29,252 nt of DNA from a virus. This document shows, piece after piece, positions 20,390-28,719 of this stretch. The stretch covers positions 1 through 29,252 of the IMG/VR virus record IMGVR_UViG_3300012178_000015; one strand, given 5' to 3'. Within the stretch, counting starts at the first letter, position 1. Each line of letters begins with the position of its first letter. The translations under genes and the position numbers were made by a program. The notes under the pieces were generated by a model. The model was given only the letters and a program-made list of their open reading frames with translations. It made no database searches and was not told where the DNA came from.

Positions 20390-22026
20390 TGTTTGATGAA
20401 ATTCAAAGAGCGGTATTTAAAAGTAATATCGCAAAAATTGAAGACATTCATTCGAAAGAAGAATTGTGTGATTTTTCTTGTGCAAACTTAGATAACATAC
20501 AAAAAATTGTCGGCAATGAAATAGACTTTTCTAAAAATGTCGATTTGTTGTCTGTGGCCTTCCCAATTACTGTTGTTAATCAAATTAATGAAAATGGCGA
20601 GGCTTTAATTAGCCCAATTGCAACAGAAGTAATCGATTACTTTAAACACAAACCAACAAATATAGAACACAAGCCACAAAAAGTTGTTGGTCATATGATT
20701 GATGTTTCTTTTAATGAAATGGAAACATATGATATCTTAAAACCAAAAGATATTAAAAAAAGAAAAGACCCTTTTTATTTAAGCGCGTCTGCTGTATTAT
20801 ATAAACTTGGAAACCCAAATTTTATTGATTTAATTAAAAGGTCTTCTGATCCAGAAGATTCAATGTACCAAGCTATATCAGCAAGTTGGGAAATTATTTT
20901 TAAATATTATGCAATCGCAGTTGGCAGCAAAAACATAGAAGAATGCGAAATATACACGGAACCAAAAGACATATTAAAATATAAAAAATATTTGAAGAAA
21001 TTTGGGGGATCTGGAAAACTTAGAGACGGAACTCCAGTGGGGAGAATTATTTTGGGGCCAGCTTTACCAGTTGGGATTGGTTTTACTACTAACCCAGCGG
21101 CTAATGTTAAAGGCATATCTGTAAATATTGGCGAAGAAGATTTGATAGAATTAGTAGATAAAAAAACATTACTAAGCATAGATGGAGAAGAAATAGAAAG
21201 TATATTTAATACAGCTAAAAGCGACTCTTGTAAAGAAGAAAATAAAGAATTATTACAATTTTTTGATAAACCAGAAAAAAATATTTCACATAATAATAAA
21301 AACACTGTAAATAACAACAAATCTAAAAATATGGAACTCGAAAAACAAATCAAACTATTGTCGTCTGAACTTGATAAATTCAAAGATGCCTTCAAGACTG
21401 ATAAAGCTGAAGAAACAAAAGCGAATTTAATTAAAGTTGTCGAATCAACTCTTAAAGAAAAAAATCAAGAGTGGGTAGAAAAAATCGAAGCTGAAAAATC
21501 TGCAAGAGAAAATGAAAAAGCTGAAAGACAAAAACTTTCAGACACAGTAGATTCTCTTAAAGAAACAATTGATTCTCTTAAAACAGAAAAAGCTCAAGCT
21601 AATCAAGAAGCTTTGGTTACATCAAGAATGGACGAAATTCTTGAAAAATACGAATTATCGACTGCCGCTAAAAAACAAGTTTTGAATCAAATCAAACAAA
21701 TCGGCGAATCTGACGAAGATTTCGAAAACTATAAAAAAGACACTTTAGAAGTTATTTTTGCATCTTTTGATAAAGAAGCAATTGAAAACGCTAAAGAAGA
21801 AAGAATCGAAGCTATTAAAGTAGAAGCTAAGAAATTAGTCGAAGCTGAAACAGAAAAAATTAAAGCTGCTGCTGAAAAAGTTTCTGGCCTTACTTTTGAA
21901 GAAATTCTTTCTAAAGCAAGCGAAGAAGGAACAGACCTTCCAAATTCACAAAGGGTTGAAGAAGAAGGCGATCTTGTTGATAAGATCGTATCAAATCTTA
22001 AATCAGAAAACGTAAACGTAAAATAA
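20389..22026 (+). CDS. Prohead protease fused to scaffold-like coiled coil (545 aa)
   Basis: Residues about 50-260 look like a prohead maturation protease (His in EHKPQKVVGHMID at 93-105, Ser in YLSASAVLYKL at 130-140, and a second SASWEI), although the catalytic set is not certain. From about 315 the protein is a highly charged, Lys/Glu/Ala-rich coiled coil (ELEKQIKLLSSELDKFKDAF onwards), typical of scaffolding domains, ending DKIVSNLKSENVNVK. The order protease-scaffold then decoration and capsid is normal. An internal ATG at 21331 (residue 315) begins exactly at the coiled coil and may give a separate scaffold. Confidence 0.7.
   Translation: MFDEIQRAVFKSNIAKIEDIHSKEELCDFSCANLDNIQKIVGNEIDFSKNVDLLSVAFPITVVNQINENGEALISPIATEVIDYFKHKPTNIEHKPQKVVGHMIDVSFNEMETYDILKPKDIKKRKDPFYLSASAVLYKLGNPNFIDLIKRSSDPEDSMYQAISASWEIIFKYYAIAVGSKNIEECEIYTEPKDILKYKKYLKKFGGSGKLRDGTPVGRIILGPALPVGIGFTTNPAANVKGISVNIGEEDLIELVDKKTLLSIDGEEIESIFNTAKSDSCKEENKELLQFFDKPEKNISHNNKNTVNNNKSKNMELEKQIKLLSSELDKFKDAFKTDKAEETKANLIKVVESTLKEKNQEWVEKIEAEKSARENEKAERQKLSDTVDSLKETIDSLKTEKAQANQEALVTSRMDEILEKYELSTAAKKQVLNQIKQIGESDEDFENYKKDTLEVIFASFDKEAIENAKEERIEAIKVEAKKLVEAETEKIKAAAEKVSGLTFEEILSKASEEGTDLPNSQRVEEEGDLVDKIVSNLKSENVNVK
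21305..21311 (+). promoter_or_regulatory. CTGTAAA motif before a possible internal scaffold start
   Basis: CTGTAAA lies 19 nt before the internal ATG at 21331. The same CTGTAAA variant with similar spacing (21 nt) precedes the major tail gene. It is inside a coding region, so chance is possible. Confidence 0.25.
21331..22026 (+). CDS. Possible internally initiated scaffold protein (231 aa)
   Basis: In-frame ATG where the protease domain and an Asn/Lys-rich linker end and the coiled coil begins (MELEKQIKLLSSELDK). In lambda (C/Nu3) and other phages a scaffold is made from an internal start in the protease gene; the layout here is the same. The upstream bases are A-rich without an SD, as at most starts of this phage, so sequence alone cannot prove it. 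Confidence 0.4.
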   Translation: MELEKQIKLLSSELDKFKDAFKTDKAEETKANLIKVVESTLKEKNQEWVEKIEAEKSARENEKAERQKLSDTVDSLKETIDSLKTEKAQANQEALVTSRMDEILEKYELSTAAKKQVLNQIKQIGESDEDFENYKKDTLEVIFASFDKEAIENAKEERIEAIKVEAKKLVEAETEKIKAAAEKVSGLTFEEILSKASEEGTDLPNSQRVEEEGDLVDKIVSNLKSENVNVK

Positions 22027-22058
22027 AAAAACACAAAAAATTAAATTTATAAAAAATC

Positions 22059-22655
22059 ATGAGTAAAAGACTAAAACCATATCGCCAAGTAGCGGAAGAG
22101 GACATCATTAACGGATTGTTCTCTGCTGATACACAGACTCTTGATCAAGGAGTTCTTGTTTCTATCTCAGCATCAGACGGCTCTAAAGATCCTGTTGAGT
22201 ATGTTGATTCTTCACAACTTGGAAAAACTGATTACGCGCATATCGGTGCAGACATGTATCCTGTTGTTCCTAATAAGTTCACAACCGCAGCTAGTGGGGC
22301 AAGAGCAGCAGACGTTCTTGGTATCACACTTTTCGAAGTAGCATATACTGACGAAAACGGAGAAAAATACCTTTATTACAAGCAAAAAAGAATTGAAAAT
22401 CAAATCTGCTTGAGTGGTGAAGCTGTCCCAGTTGCATCAAGAGGTGTCTTTGAAATTACTAGCGGTAATTACGCTGGGACACCAACTCACGAAACTTACG
22501 CAATCGTAGGTGACGATGGTAAACCAGAAGCTGTTACATACGTTGGTCTAACAGGAATGGGACTAACAATGGAAAACGTAATCGGCAAGTTCTTGTCAAC
22601 ACCACAAAGCGGTTCTAAACAAGACAACTCGGTTCTATTGAAATTGAACATCTAA
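22059..22655 (+). CDS. Probable head decoration protein (198 aa)
   Basis: Predominantly beta (for example GVLVSISASDGSKDPVEYVD, DVLGITLFEVAYTDENGEK and GEAVPVASRGVFEITSGNYA) and located just before the major capsid gene, the usual place for the head-decoration or stabilisation protein. The block from RIENQICLSGEAVPVASRG to VFEIT resembles decoration proteins of tailed phages. It would bind the outside of the expanded capsid lattice. Codons are rather better balanced than in the early genes, as expected for an abundant structural protein. No SD is seen before the ATG. Confidence 0.65.
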   Translation: MSKRLKPYRQVAEEDIINGLFSADTQTLDQGVLVSISASDGSKDPVEYVDSSQLGKTDYAHIGADMYPVVPNKFTTAASGARAADVLGITLFEVAYTDENGEKYLYYKQKRIENQICLSGEAVPVASRGVFEITSGNYAGTPTHETYAIVGDDGKPEAVTYVGLTGMGLTMENVIGKFLSTPQSGSKQDNSVLLKLNI

Positions 22656-22678
22656 TTTAAAAAAGGAAATTTAAAATA

Positions 22679-23848
22679 ATGAATATTACACTAAAACACA
22701 CAAAAGATCATGTAGAGCTAGTTAAAGCTATGGCTAGTAACGATATTGCTCTTGCCAACAAAGCTCAATTGGCTGTTGCAGAATTTATTGAACCAGTTCT
22801 TAACGAGGTTATCAATAAAGCCCCAACCGTTTCAAATCTTTTTGCGACAGAAACTTTTAATGAAGATAGTTCACCAAGTCTTCCTTTGGATCTTTATTCC
22901 GATATTGAAACAGAGGATCACCTAAGAATTTGGTCGCAAACACAACCGGGCGGGTTGGCAACTAACATGGTACTTCCCCCTCAACAAGAGTTGAAGTTCA
23001 TGACTTACTCTCTTGATAGTGCTTACGGTTTCGACAAGAAATACGCAAGACAATCTAGATTAGGGGTTGTTGGAAAAACATTCACAAGAATGTTGCAAGA
23101 AGTAATGATCAAAGAGGAAAAGACAACTGCTTCTCTTATCATGAGCGCTTTGGCTAATGCCACAACAAACGGTTCAAAACACGTTTTCAGAACTGGTATC
23201 AAAGGAAGATTTCTTCCTGACGACCTTAACAAGCTTAGAACTCTTTCTAAAAGAATCAACTCTGCTTGGAATAGAGGTACACCAGAAACTCGTGTAGGTC
23301 GTGGTTTCACAGATTTGATTCTTTCGCCTGAAATGATCGAAGAAATCTACGGAATGGCTTATAACCCAATCAACACTAAAGGTAGTATTTACACTTCGAT
23401 TGGAGCTCCTGATAACACAACTGCTGGTGACGCCGCAATTGCGGCTCCTGATAGCGTTAGAGAACAAATGTTCAATGCTTCTGGTCTATCAGAATTCATG
23501 GGCGTTTCTTTGATGGAAATCAATGAGTTGGGTGTTGGACAAAGATTCAATGATATCTTTGTAGCAAAAGCTGGTGCGACAACATACGCAGACAACTATG
23601 CAACCCCAGAAAATGGTGGGAGTGCACAAGCAATCCAAAGTGATGAAGAAATCATCCTAGCGATTGACTTGGGAAGAGACTCACTATTCAGAATGGTCGC
23701 CGTTGATGCAGATAAGGGTTCGCAATTCACAGTTTCACCTGACAATCAATTCATCGTTGATCGTAGAGGTAAGATTGGATTCTACGGGGGCAGAGAAGCG
23801 GGACACGTTATCTTGGATGACAGAGTTCTTACTGGACTTATTTCCTAA
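22679..23848 (+). CDS. Major capsid protein (389 aa)
   Basis: Position (protease-scaffold, decoration, then this gene, followed by a strong terminator), length and composition fit an HK97-fold capsid protein. The N-terminal 60 residues are helical (LVKAMASNDIALANKAQLAV), then a beta-rich region with TETFNEDSSPSLPLDL, a long helix TFTRMLQEVMIKEEKTTASL (spine helix-like) and a C-terminal QFTVSPDNQFIVDRRGKIGF/YGGREAGHVILDDRVLTG strand set. This is one of few genes with an SD-like AAGGAA upstream, consistent with high expression. The N-terminus may be cut by the prohead protease. Confidence 0.85.
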   Translation: MNITLKHTKDHVELVKAMASNDIALANKAQLAVAEFIEPVLNEVINKAPTVSNLFATETFNEDSSPSLPLDLYSDIETEDHLRIWSQTQPGGLATNMVLPPQQELKFMTYSLDSAYGFDKKYARQSRLGVVGKTFTRMLQEVMIKEEKTTASLIMSALANATTNGSKHVFRTGIKGRFLPDDLNKLRTLSKRINSAWNRGTPETRVGRGFTDLILSPEMIEEIYGMAYNPINTKGSIYTSIGAPDNTTAGDAAIAAPDSVREQMFNASGLSEFMGVSLMEINELGVGQRFNDIFVAKAGATTYADNYATPENGGSAQAIQSDEEIILAIDLGRDSLFRMVAVDADKGSQFTVSPDNQFIVDRRGKIGFYGGREAGHVILDDRVLTGLIS

Positions 23849-23870
23849 GCTAAAAAACAAAACATTTACA

Positions 23871-23897
23871 AACCCGCCTATTAAGGCGGGTTTTTTT
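23871..23897 (+). terminator. Rho-independent terminator after the capsid gene
   Basis: AACCCGCC pairs with GGCGGGTT across a TATTAA loop and is followed by a run of T. It is a perfect 8-bp stem 22 nt after the capsid stop. Confidence 0.95.
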
Positions 23898-23917
23898 ATC
23901 TCTAATAAACCGAAAAA

Positions 23918-23924
23918 GTGTAAA
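23918..23924 (+). promoter_or_regulatory. GTGTAAA motif right after the capsid terminator
   Basis: GTGTAAA lies 20 nt after the terminator T-run and 7 nt before the ATG at 23932. A terminator followed at once by this motif is the best positional evidence that it is a promoter element. Confidence 0.55.
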
Positions 23925-23931
23925 AAATACT

Positions 23932-24273
23932 ATGGAAAAAAATATTGGCAAAAAAATAAATTCAGATAAAGAATCAATAGATTCCATTCTTTATACAAAC
24001 ACTAAAAATAGGCTTTTAACTTATTCAGTTTCTTCATTCAAAGATTTGGTAAATAGATCTAGCAATGTCGAATTGGATGAATTATGTGCAAAGTTTAGGG
24101 TTTCGATTGGCCTACCGAATCAATTAAAAAGAGAAAAACTAAACAAAAGCTTTGTTTCTGAAAAATCAAAATCTAATATTGATCAATCTGAAAGCGGTGG
24201 GAACCTTTTTGACAAAGACGGTGTTTTGCCTGTTGAAAAAAGAAGGGATTTGGAAAACTGGTTGAGATCATAA
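23932..24273 (+). CDS. Hypothetical head/connector-region protein (113 aa)
   Basis: Lys/Ser-rich, mostly helical, with FKDLVNRSSNVELDELCAKF in the centre and a C-terminal helix VEKRRDLENWLRS. It is not recognised. It is the first gene of the post-capsid transcript and is 3 nt from the next gene. By position it could be a head-closure or capsid-associated protein. No membrane segment or signal peptide. Confidence 0.55.
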   Translation: MEKNIGKKINSDKESIDSILYTNTKNRLLTYSVSSFKDLVNRSSNVELDELCAKFRVSIGLPNQLKREKLNKSFVSEKSKSNIDQSESGGNLFDKDGVLPVEKRRDLENWLRS

Positions 24274-24276
24274 ATT

Positions 24277-24726
24277 ATGTCTTTGAGCGGATATGCAAAT
24301 CAAATCTGGGAAAATGAGTTTGATTCCAACACTGGAATTTCTGAAACTTATATTTTTTACTGGTTACAAAATAATATCGGCAATCTAAATGTATTATTAA
24401 ATACTGAGTTTGTGGTTAGCGGGGATAATTTTGAGCCTGTTTTTTGCGCAGAAGAAAGCGGAATTTATACCCAATACTTTTTAAAAGAATACTACAAGAA
24501 AGAGTCTAGAAAGGTCTTACAAAATATAACCTCACCATTGGGCCAAGTTGATTGGATATCGCTTTCAGAAGGCGATACTACAATTAAAAGAAATAATAGA
24601 AATGAAGTTGCTAAAACCTTAATTCAACAAAGCAAAGACGCTGGAATAGAATTAAAAGATTTGGTTTTCCAATATAACTATTATAAAAGCGGGCCAAGAC
24701 AAGTTGCTGGCGTTGATGGAAACTAA
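24277..24726 (+). CDS. Putative head-tail connector (adaptor-size) protein (149 aa)
   Basis: Reads MSLSGYANQIWENEFDSNTG, then ETYIFYWLQNNIGNLNVLLN, and further on EESGIYTQYFLKEYYKKESR. The helical middle with an aromatic-rich face and the position downstream of the capsid gene resemble the small adaptor proteins that sit below the portal. The C-terminal part has LVFQYNYYKSGPRQVAG. No family is certain. It is followed after 2 nt by the next gene, so translation is probably coupled. Confidence 0.5.
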   Translation: MSLSGYANQIWENEFDSNTGISETYIFYWLQNNIGNLNVLLNTEFVVSGDNFEPVFCAEESGIYTQYFLKEYYKKESRKVLQNITSPLGQVDWISLSEGDTTIKRNNRNEVAKTLIQQSKDAGIELKDLVFQYNYYKSGPRQVAGVDGN

Positions 24727-24728
24727 TA

Positions 24729-25169
24729 ATGTCATTGTTAACTGCACAGCAAAAATCAAGTATCCAAAGCGTATTTGACAAAATTCATAATACGTTCAAA
24801 ATACCTATTTCTATATACAAAAAAGAAAAAGTGGTATTTATAGCAACAAATGATACTTATAATGCTTTATATGATAGAGAAAGGAACTCCCCGCAACAAA
24901 GAGAACAAGTTAAAAAATATGATAAATTTGCGCGGGTTTTATATGACCAAAAGCAAGAAAAAATATTTTTAAATTCCCAAACAAATGTTGGTATACCAGA
25001 TCCTTTGGGCGAAGTTAGATTAAAAGTTGATGAAGAAACTTATAATTTAATAAATGGATCAGAAAGAATCGAATTAGACGGAAGATCTTGGAATTTACAT
25101 GGAGATCCAGCTAGAACTGGCCCTTTTGATTCTCAGTATTATGTTTTATATTTAAAAAGAGAGGAATAG
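24729..25169 (+). CDS. Putative head-closure or neck protein (146 aa)
   Basis: An N-terminal helix (TAQQKSSIQSVFDKIHNTFK) is followed by beta-strand-rich sequence (VVFIATNDTYNALYDRERN, EVRLKVDEETYNLINGSERI) ending GPFDSQYYVLYLKREE. Small beta-barrel proteins of this size in this place are often head-closure proteins (gp16/SPP1-like). The evidence is positional and by predicted fold only. It ends 1 nt before the next ATG. Confidence 0.5.
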   Translation: MSLLTAQQKSSIQSVFDKIHNTFKIPISIYKKEKVVFIATNDTYNALYDRERNSPQQREQVKKYDKFARVLYDQKQEKIFLNSQTNVGIPDPLGEVRLKVDEETYNLINGSERIELDGRSWNLHGDPARTGPFDSQYYVLYLKREE

Positions 25170-25170
25170 T

Positions 25171-25764
25171 ATGAAATACAAATTTGGAACATTGAAAGCG
25201 ACTCTCGAAAGAAATATTAATAAACAAGGCAAAGAAAAAGTTCGAGGAATGGTTGTTGGCAGAGTTAATTCTGCCCAGAAAAAAGCATTAAAAGCATTTG
25301 ACGATAATCCATACACAAAAGAAATAGAGGCTGGTGCGTTTGCTAAGAGTGGGATTTTAAATACGGGAAATTTATACTCATTTCTTGGTTTTCCTTCTAA
25401 CCCAATTCCAACAATTAGAGCTATTTTAGAAAAAAAAACTAGGGTTTCTAAGGGGAGAAAGATAAATTCTAAAAACAGATACAGATTTATAATTACTGGC
25501 CCACAAATAGAAGATGTTTATTCTGTCACAGGCAATCAATTACCTTGGATTAGCGGAAGAAGTTGGGTCGAGATGTTAGACAAGGGAATAGGTAATTATT
25601 CTAATTATTTATTTAGTCCGGGGAAAACATTTCCAAAATCAATTTCTGGAACAGGTATACAAACAAAAACAACAAAAAGAGGCGGCAGCGAATCAGTTCA
25701 AAGTTCTTATATAAAACAAATATTAGAAAATTATAAACAAGATATATTAAAAGCTTCATTATAA
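25171..25764 (+). CDS. Putative neck or tail-completion protein (197 aa)
   Basis: Basic protein: helical N-terminal 50 residues (TLKATLERNINKQGKEKVRG), then a glycine-rich section SGILNTGNLYSFLGFPSNPI and RYRFIITGPQIEDVYSVTGN, ending IKQILENYKQDILKASL. Mixed alpha/beta proteins of about 200 aa at this place are usually tail-completion/neck proteins (HK97 gp10-like), but no signature proves it. The stop and the next ATG overlap (TAATG). Confidence 0.45.
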   Translation: MKYKFGTLKATLERNINKQGKEKVRGMVVGRVNSAQKKALKAFDDNPYTKEIEAGAFAKSGILNTGNLYSFLGFPSNPIPTIRAILEKKTRVSKGRKINSKNRYRFIITGPQIEDVYSVTGNQLPWISGRSWVEMLDKGIGNYSNYLFSPGKTFPKSISGTGIQTKTTKRGGSESVQSSYIKQILENYKQDILKASL

Positions 25765-26621
25765 TGAAAACTCAATATTCACATACAATTCCCGGTTCCA
25801 TTTATTTATGGGCAGATAAGCTTTTGAACGAAAATGAAGGTTACTATGCTAAAGACACTTATATTTTTGAAAAATATTCTGGTGGAAATGGTTATACAGA
25901 ATATTACGCTCCATATAAAAATTTTAAATTTAATAATGATCAAGGTTATTCATATTCAGGCATTTACATAGATGATCAATTCGTCAACTTCGGCGAATCT
26001 GGCATTATAATCGATAATGAAAAGGGTAGAGCTTTGATTCCCGATCCATTGGTTTCTTCAAACGAATCAGTTAGCGGAGAATTTTCCTCAAGAGAATTTG
26101 GTATATATTTTTCAAACGAATCAGAAAACGATTTGCTCATAAACAAAAACTTTTATTTAATAGACCAAGATCAAACATACTTTGATTATCTAAACAAGCA
26201 AGATAAATACGATTATACATATCCATCTATTTTTATTGGTTATGATGGAAATCAAAATTTTGGATTTGCTTTAGGGGGAATGAAAGACACAAAATCTTAC
26301 ATTAGACTTGTTGTTCTAAGCGAAAATCAATATCAATTAGATGGCGTTTTATCTGTTTTTGATGATGAATTGCATAGTTGTATAAAAAAAATTGATTTTG
26401 ACGATTTTCCCTTGGGTTTTTCAGATTCCTTGAAAACTGGCGAATATCCTTTCAATTATGGAACCTATTTTTCAGAAAGAGAAAACAACGAAAATCTATT
26501 CATCGAGTCAATAAATACTGCAAAATTAAAGGATAACACTATTATATCAAAACAAAGTGTTCCAAAATTTTATGTTGGCTTTGTGGATATAACACTTTCT
26601 AACCCAAGAAACATAATTTAA
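25764..26621 (+). CDS. Hypothetical structural protein before the major tail gene (285 aa)
   Basis: Rich in Tyr, Phe, Asn and Asp with many beta-like stretches (YIFEKYSGGNGYTEYYAPYK; FGIYFSNESENDLLINKNFY; SYIRLVVLSENQYQLDGVLS). It is not recognised. Coupled by 1-nt overlap to the neck-like gene and placed 50 nt before the major tail protein, it could be a tail terminator or a virion-attached protein. It is longer than usual terminators (about 130-180 aa), so this is weak. Confidence 0.5.
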   Translation: MKTQYSHTIPGSIYLWADKLLNENEGYYAKDTYIFEKYSGGNGYTEYYAPYKNFKFNNDQGYSYSGIYIDDQFVNFGESGIIIDNEKGRALIPDPLVSSNESVSGEFSSREFGIYFSNESENDLLINKNFYLIDQDQTYFDYLNKQDKYDYTYPSIFIGYDGNQNFGFALGGMKDTKSYIRLVVLSENQYQLDGVLSVFDDELHSCIKKIDFDDFPLGFSDSLKTGEYPFNYGTYFSERENNENLFIESINTAKLKDNTIISKQSVPKFYVGFVDITLSNPRNII

Positions 26622-26643
26622 TTTTCACAAACAAAGAAAAAAA

Positions 26644-26650
26644 CTGTAAA
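26644..26650 (+). promoter_or_regulatory. CTGTAAA motif before the major tail gene
   Basis: CTGTAAA lies 21 nt before the ATG at 26672, followed by AT-rich AAATATATATT. It is a weaker variant of the GTGTAAA motif. Confidence 0.3.
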
Positions 26651-26671
26651 ACAAGTTAGTAAATATATATT

Positions 26672-27760
26672 ATGGCTACAAGAAAAAGATTTTATTATAA
26701 TAACGCGGTTGTTTACGCTTCTTCTGGAGGCGCAACAGGCGATCACTTTAACAGCGGAACAAGCGGGGTAAACCTTCTTAGACAAATTCACAGAGCGCAA
26801 AGTGTTAGTACTGATATCACTATCAATAGACAGGATATCAATCAATTGGGTGAGCTTGCTGGTAAAAGAAAAATTATCGATCCTGCTACAGTTGGTTTCA
26901 ACTTTGCTTATTATTTAACAGACGGCTCAAACGAATCAAAATTGGGATTTTCGACTGTAAATACACAAAGTTGCATAGCTGATATTATCAGAGGAACAAA
27001 AGAAGAAAAAAATTATTTCATTCTTCAAGTCGGCGAGGGTGAAGATGCAATGAAAACATCTGATTATACACCAACAGAAAGAAATGCCCATATTGTTGCC
27101 GCTCTTGGTAATGGATTTATTAATTCTTGGGCTTTAGAGGCTTCTGTCGGCGGAATTCCAACGGTTACAATCGGAGGGGATGCTTTAAATGCCGCTTTTT
27201 ATACTGGTTCTACTGATCTAGCAAGCCCAGCTATTAATCCTTCTGACGGATCTCAAGTAACTGGAAAACCATTTACAATTCCATTTGCAACAACTGGTGC
27301 TATGGTTGATTGTTTAAGACCGGGCGATATGGTTTTAAGTTTGGGCGGGAACCTTCCTTTCGGTGGTCCAGAAATTAATACTTTGAATGTTCAAAGCGTT
27401 TCTTTGAATGTCCCACTTGATAGAGAAGACCAAAATAAAATTGGAACTAATTTTCCTAACGCAAAACTAATAACTTTTCCTTTGACTGCAACATTGGATA
27501 TTACAGCAGACGTAACAAATTTCACTACTGGTAATTTGGCTAGCATCTTTTGTGCAACAGAATCAAGAGATGTGAGCGTTACATTCAAAAAACCATGTAA
27601 TGGTCCAGTTCAATTTATATTGGAAGGAAAAGGAATGGAATTAGACAGTCAAAGTGTTTCACTTGATATTGGTTCTAATGAATCAGTCGATATTTCATTC
27701 TCAGTTCAAATTGGTGGTCCTAATGATACTGGAAAGGGAATCTTCTTTTCTGGAATATAA
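26672..27760 (+). CDS. Probable major tail (tube) protein (362 aa)
   Basis: Almost all beta: repeated Thr/Ser/Val-rich strands (TVGFNFAYYLTDGSNESKLG, LITFPLTATLDITADVTNFT, ISFSVQIGGPNDTGKGIFFS). A long predicted beta-sandwich C-terminal part (DREDQNKIGTNFPNAKLITF onwards) may be an Ig-like or tail-surface domain. It is followed by two hairpins/terminators, as expected of a highly expressed tube gene, and then by chaperone-size genes. No separate sheath gene is seen, so a non-contractile tail is the simpler reading. Family match is by fold and place only. Confidence 0.65.
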   Translation: MATRKRFYYNNAVVYASSGGATGDHFNSGTSGVNLLRQIHRAQSVSTDITINRQDINQLGELAGKRKIIDPATVGFNFAYYLTDGSNESKLGFSTVNTQSCIADIIRGTKEEKNYFILQVGEGEDAMKTSDYTPTERNAHIVAALGNGFINSWALEASVGGIPTVTIGGDALNAAFYTGSTDLASPAINPSDGSQVTGKPFTIPFATTGAMVDCLRPGDMVLSLGGNLPFGGPEINTLNVQSVSLNVPLDREDQNKIGTNFPNAKLITFPLTATLDITADVTNFTTGNLASIFCATESRDVSVTFKKPCNGPVQFILEGKGMELDSQSVSLDIGSNESVDISFSVQIGGPNDTGKGIFFSGI

Positions 27761-27771
27761 TTAACACCAAA

Positions 27772-27790
27772 TTGGGGAAAATAGCCCCAA
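27772..27790 (+). terminator. Hairpin directly after the major tail gene
   Basis: TTGGGG...CCCCAA forms a 6-bp stem with loop AAAATAG. Only a short T-run follows, so it may act with the adjacent stronger terminator or protect the 3' end. Confidence 0.5.
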
Positions 27791-27794
27791 CTTT

Positions 27795-27824
27795 AAAACC
27801 CTGCTCAAAAGGCGGGGTTTTTTT
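27795..27824 (+). terminator. Rho-independent terminator after the major tail gene
   Basis: AAAACCCTGC pairs with GCGGGGTTTT around a TCAAAAG loop (one U-G wobble) and is followed by a T-run. Confidence 0.9.
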
Positions 27825-27863
27825 GTGTATTTTATTTAAATTCTTTTTATTTATAGTAAACTA

Positions 27864-27870
27864 GTGTAAA
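27864..27870 (+). promoter_or_regulatory. GTGTAAA motif before the tail-chaperone-region gene
   Basis: CTAGTGTAAAAATATATAAA lies just after the tail terminator; the motif ends 12 nt before the ATG at 27883. This is the second case of terminator followed by motif followed by gene. Confidence 0.5.
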
Positions 27871-27882
27871 AATATATAAATT

Positions 27883-28719
27883 ATGAAATTAAAAGATAAA
27901 CAAATACTCCACAAGTATATTCACAGAGACTTCGAGGAAAAAGAAGTAACTGTAATAGAAAAACAAGAAGACGGTTCCGAAAAAAAAGTTTTAGAAACAA
28001 AAAAGATTCCAGTCGAAAAAGAATTTGTTTTTAAATTGCCGAATCGTTTAGAAATGGAAGATTTAGAAATGTTTTATTCTATAAAGGTCAATGAATTCGT
28101 AAAAAAGGGATTAATGACTAAAGATATGATAATGAAGCAATATCTGGATAATGGCGGAGAATTATCAGATAAAGAACAAATGGAGTATCTTGAAAAATCA
28201 AAAGAATTATTCGAGGTCCAAAACGAATATTACTTAATAGCTTCTAAAGATGAAAAAACGGAAATAGAAGAAAAAAGAGAAGAAGAACTTTTTGATAAAA
28301 TTTATATTTTAAGAAGAGAGCTTGTGGCTTTTGAAGAAATCAAAAATAACATATTTAATCATACTGCTGATAATAAAGCAAGAAACAAAACTATACTTTA
28401 CTGCATTCTATTCTTTACTTATGAAAAGGGTGAAGACGAGGATTTTAAAAGCTTTTTCAAGGGAAGGGATTTTGATGGAAAACAATCTTCTTTTTATCAA
28501 ATGGAAGACAATTCTTTTGAAGAAGAGGGGACTAACGAAAGCATATTATTTAAATCTATTTTCGATAGAATGAGTACTGTGGCTTTATTTTACTTCTTGC
28601 ATAATATCACAGATAGAAAAGAAATGGATGATGCCATAAACGACCTCAACAAACAAAGCGAAAGAGAAGAAGAATTCGACAACAAAGTTTCGGAAGGCGT
28701 TGATAAAGAAAATGAATAA
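27883..28719 (+). CDS. Possible tail assembly chaperone, acidic helical protein (278 aa)
   Basis: Very rich in Glu and Lys and largely helical: N-terminal beta hairpin (EVTVIEKQEDGSEKKVLETK), then FVFKLPNRLEMEDLEMFYSI, and a long helical body ending EFDNKVSEGVDKENE. The position right after the major tail gene and before an expected tape-measure gene is that of tail assembly chaperones, and FKLPNRLEMEDLE at the start of the helical domain suits that. It is longer than lambda gpG. The stop overlaps the next start (TAATG), so the pair may be the two-part chaperone set, but no slippery site joins them. Confidence 0.5.
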   Translation: MKLKDKQILHKYIHRDFEEKEVTVIEKQEDGSEKKVLETKKIPVEKEFVFKLPNRLEMEDLEMFYSIKVNEFVKKGLMTKDMIMKQYLDNGGELSDKEQMEYLEKSKELFEVQNEYYLIASKDEKTEIEEKREEELFDKIYILRRELVAFEEIKNNIFNHTADNKARNKTILYCILFFTYEKGEDEDFKSFFKGRDFDGKQSSFYQMEDNSFEEEGTNESILFKSIFDRMSTVALFYFLHNITDRKEMDDAINDLNKQSEREEEFDNKVSEGVDKENE

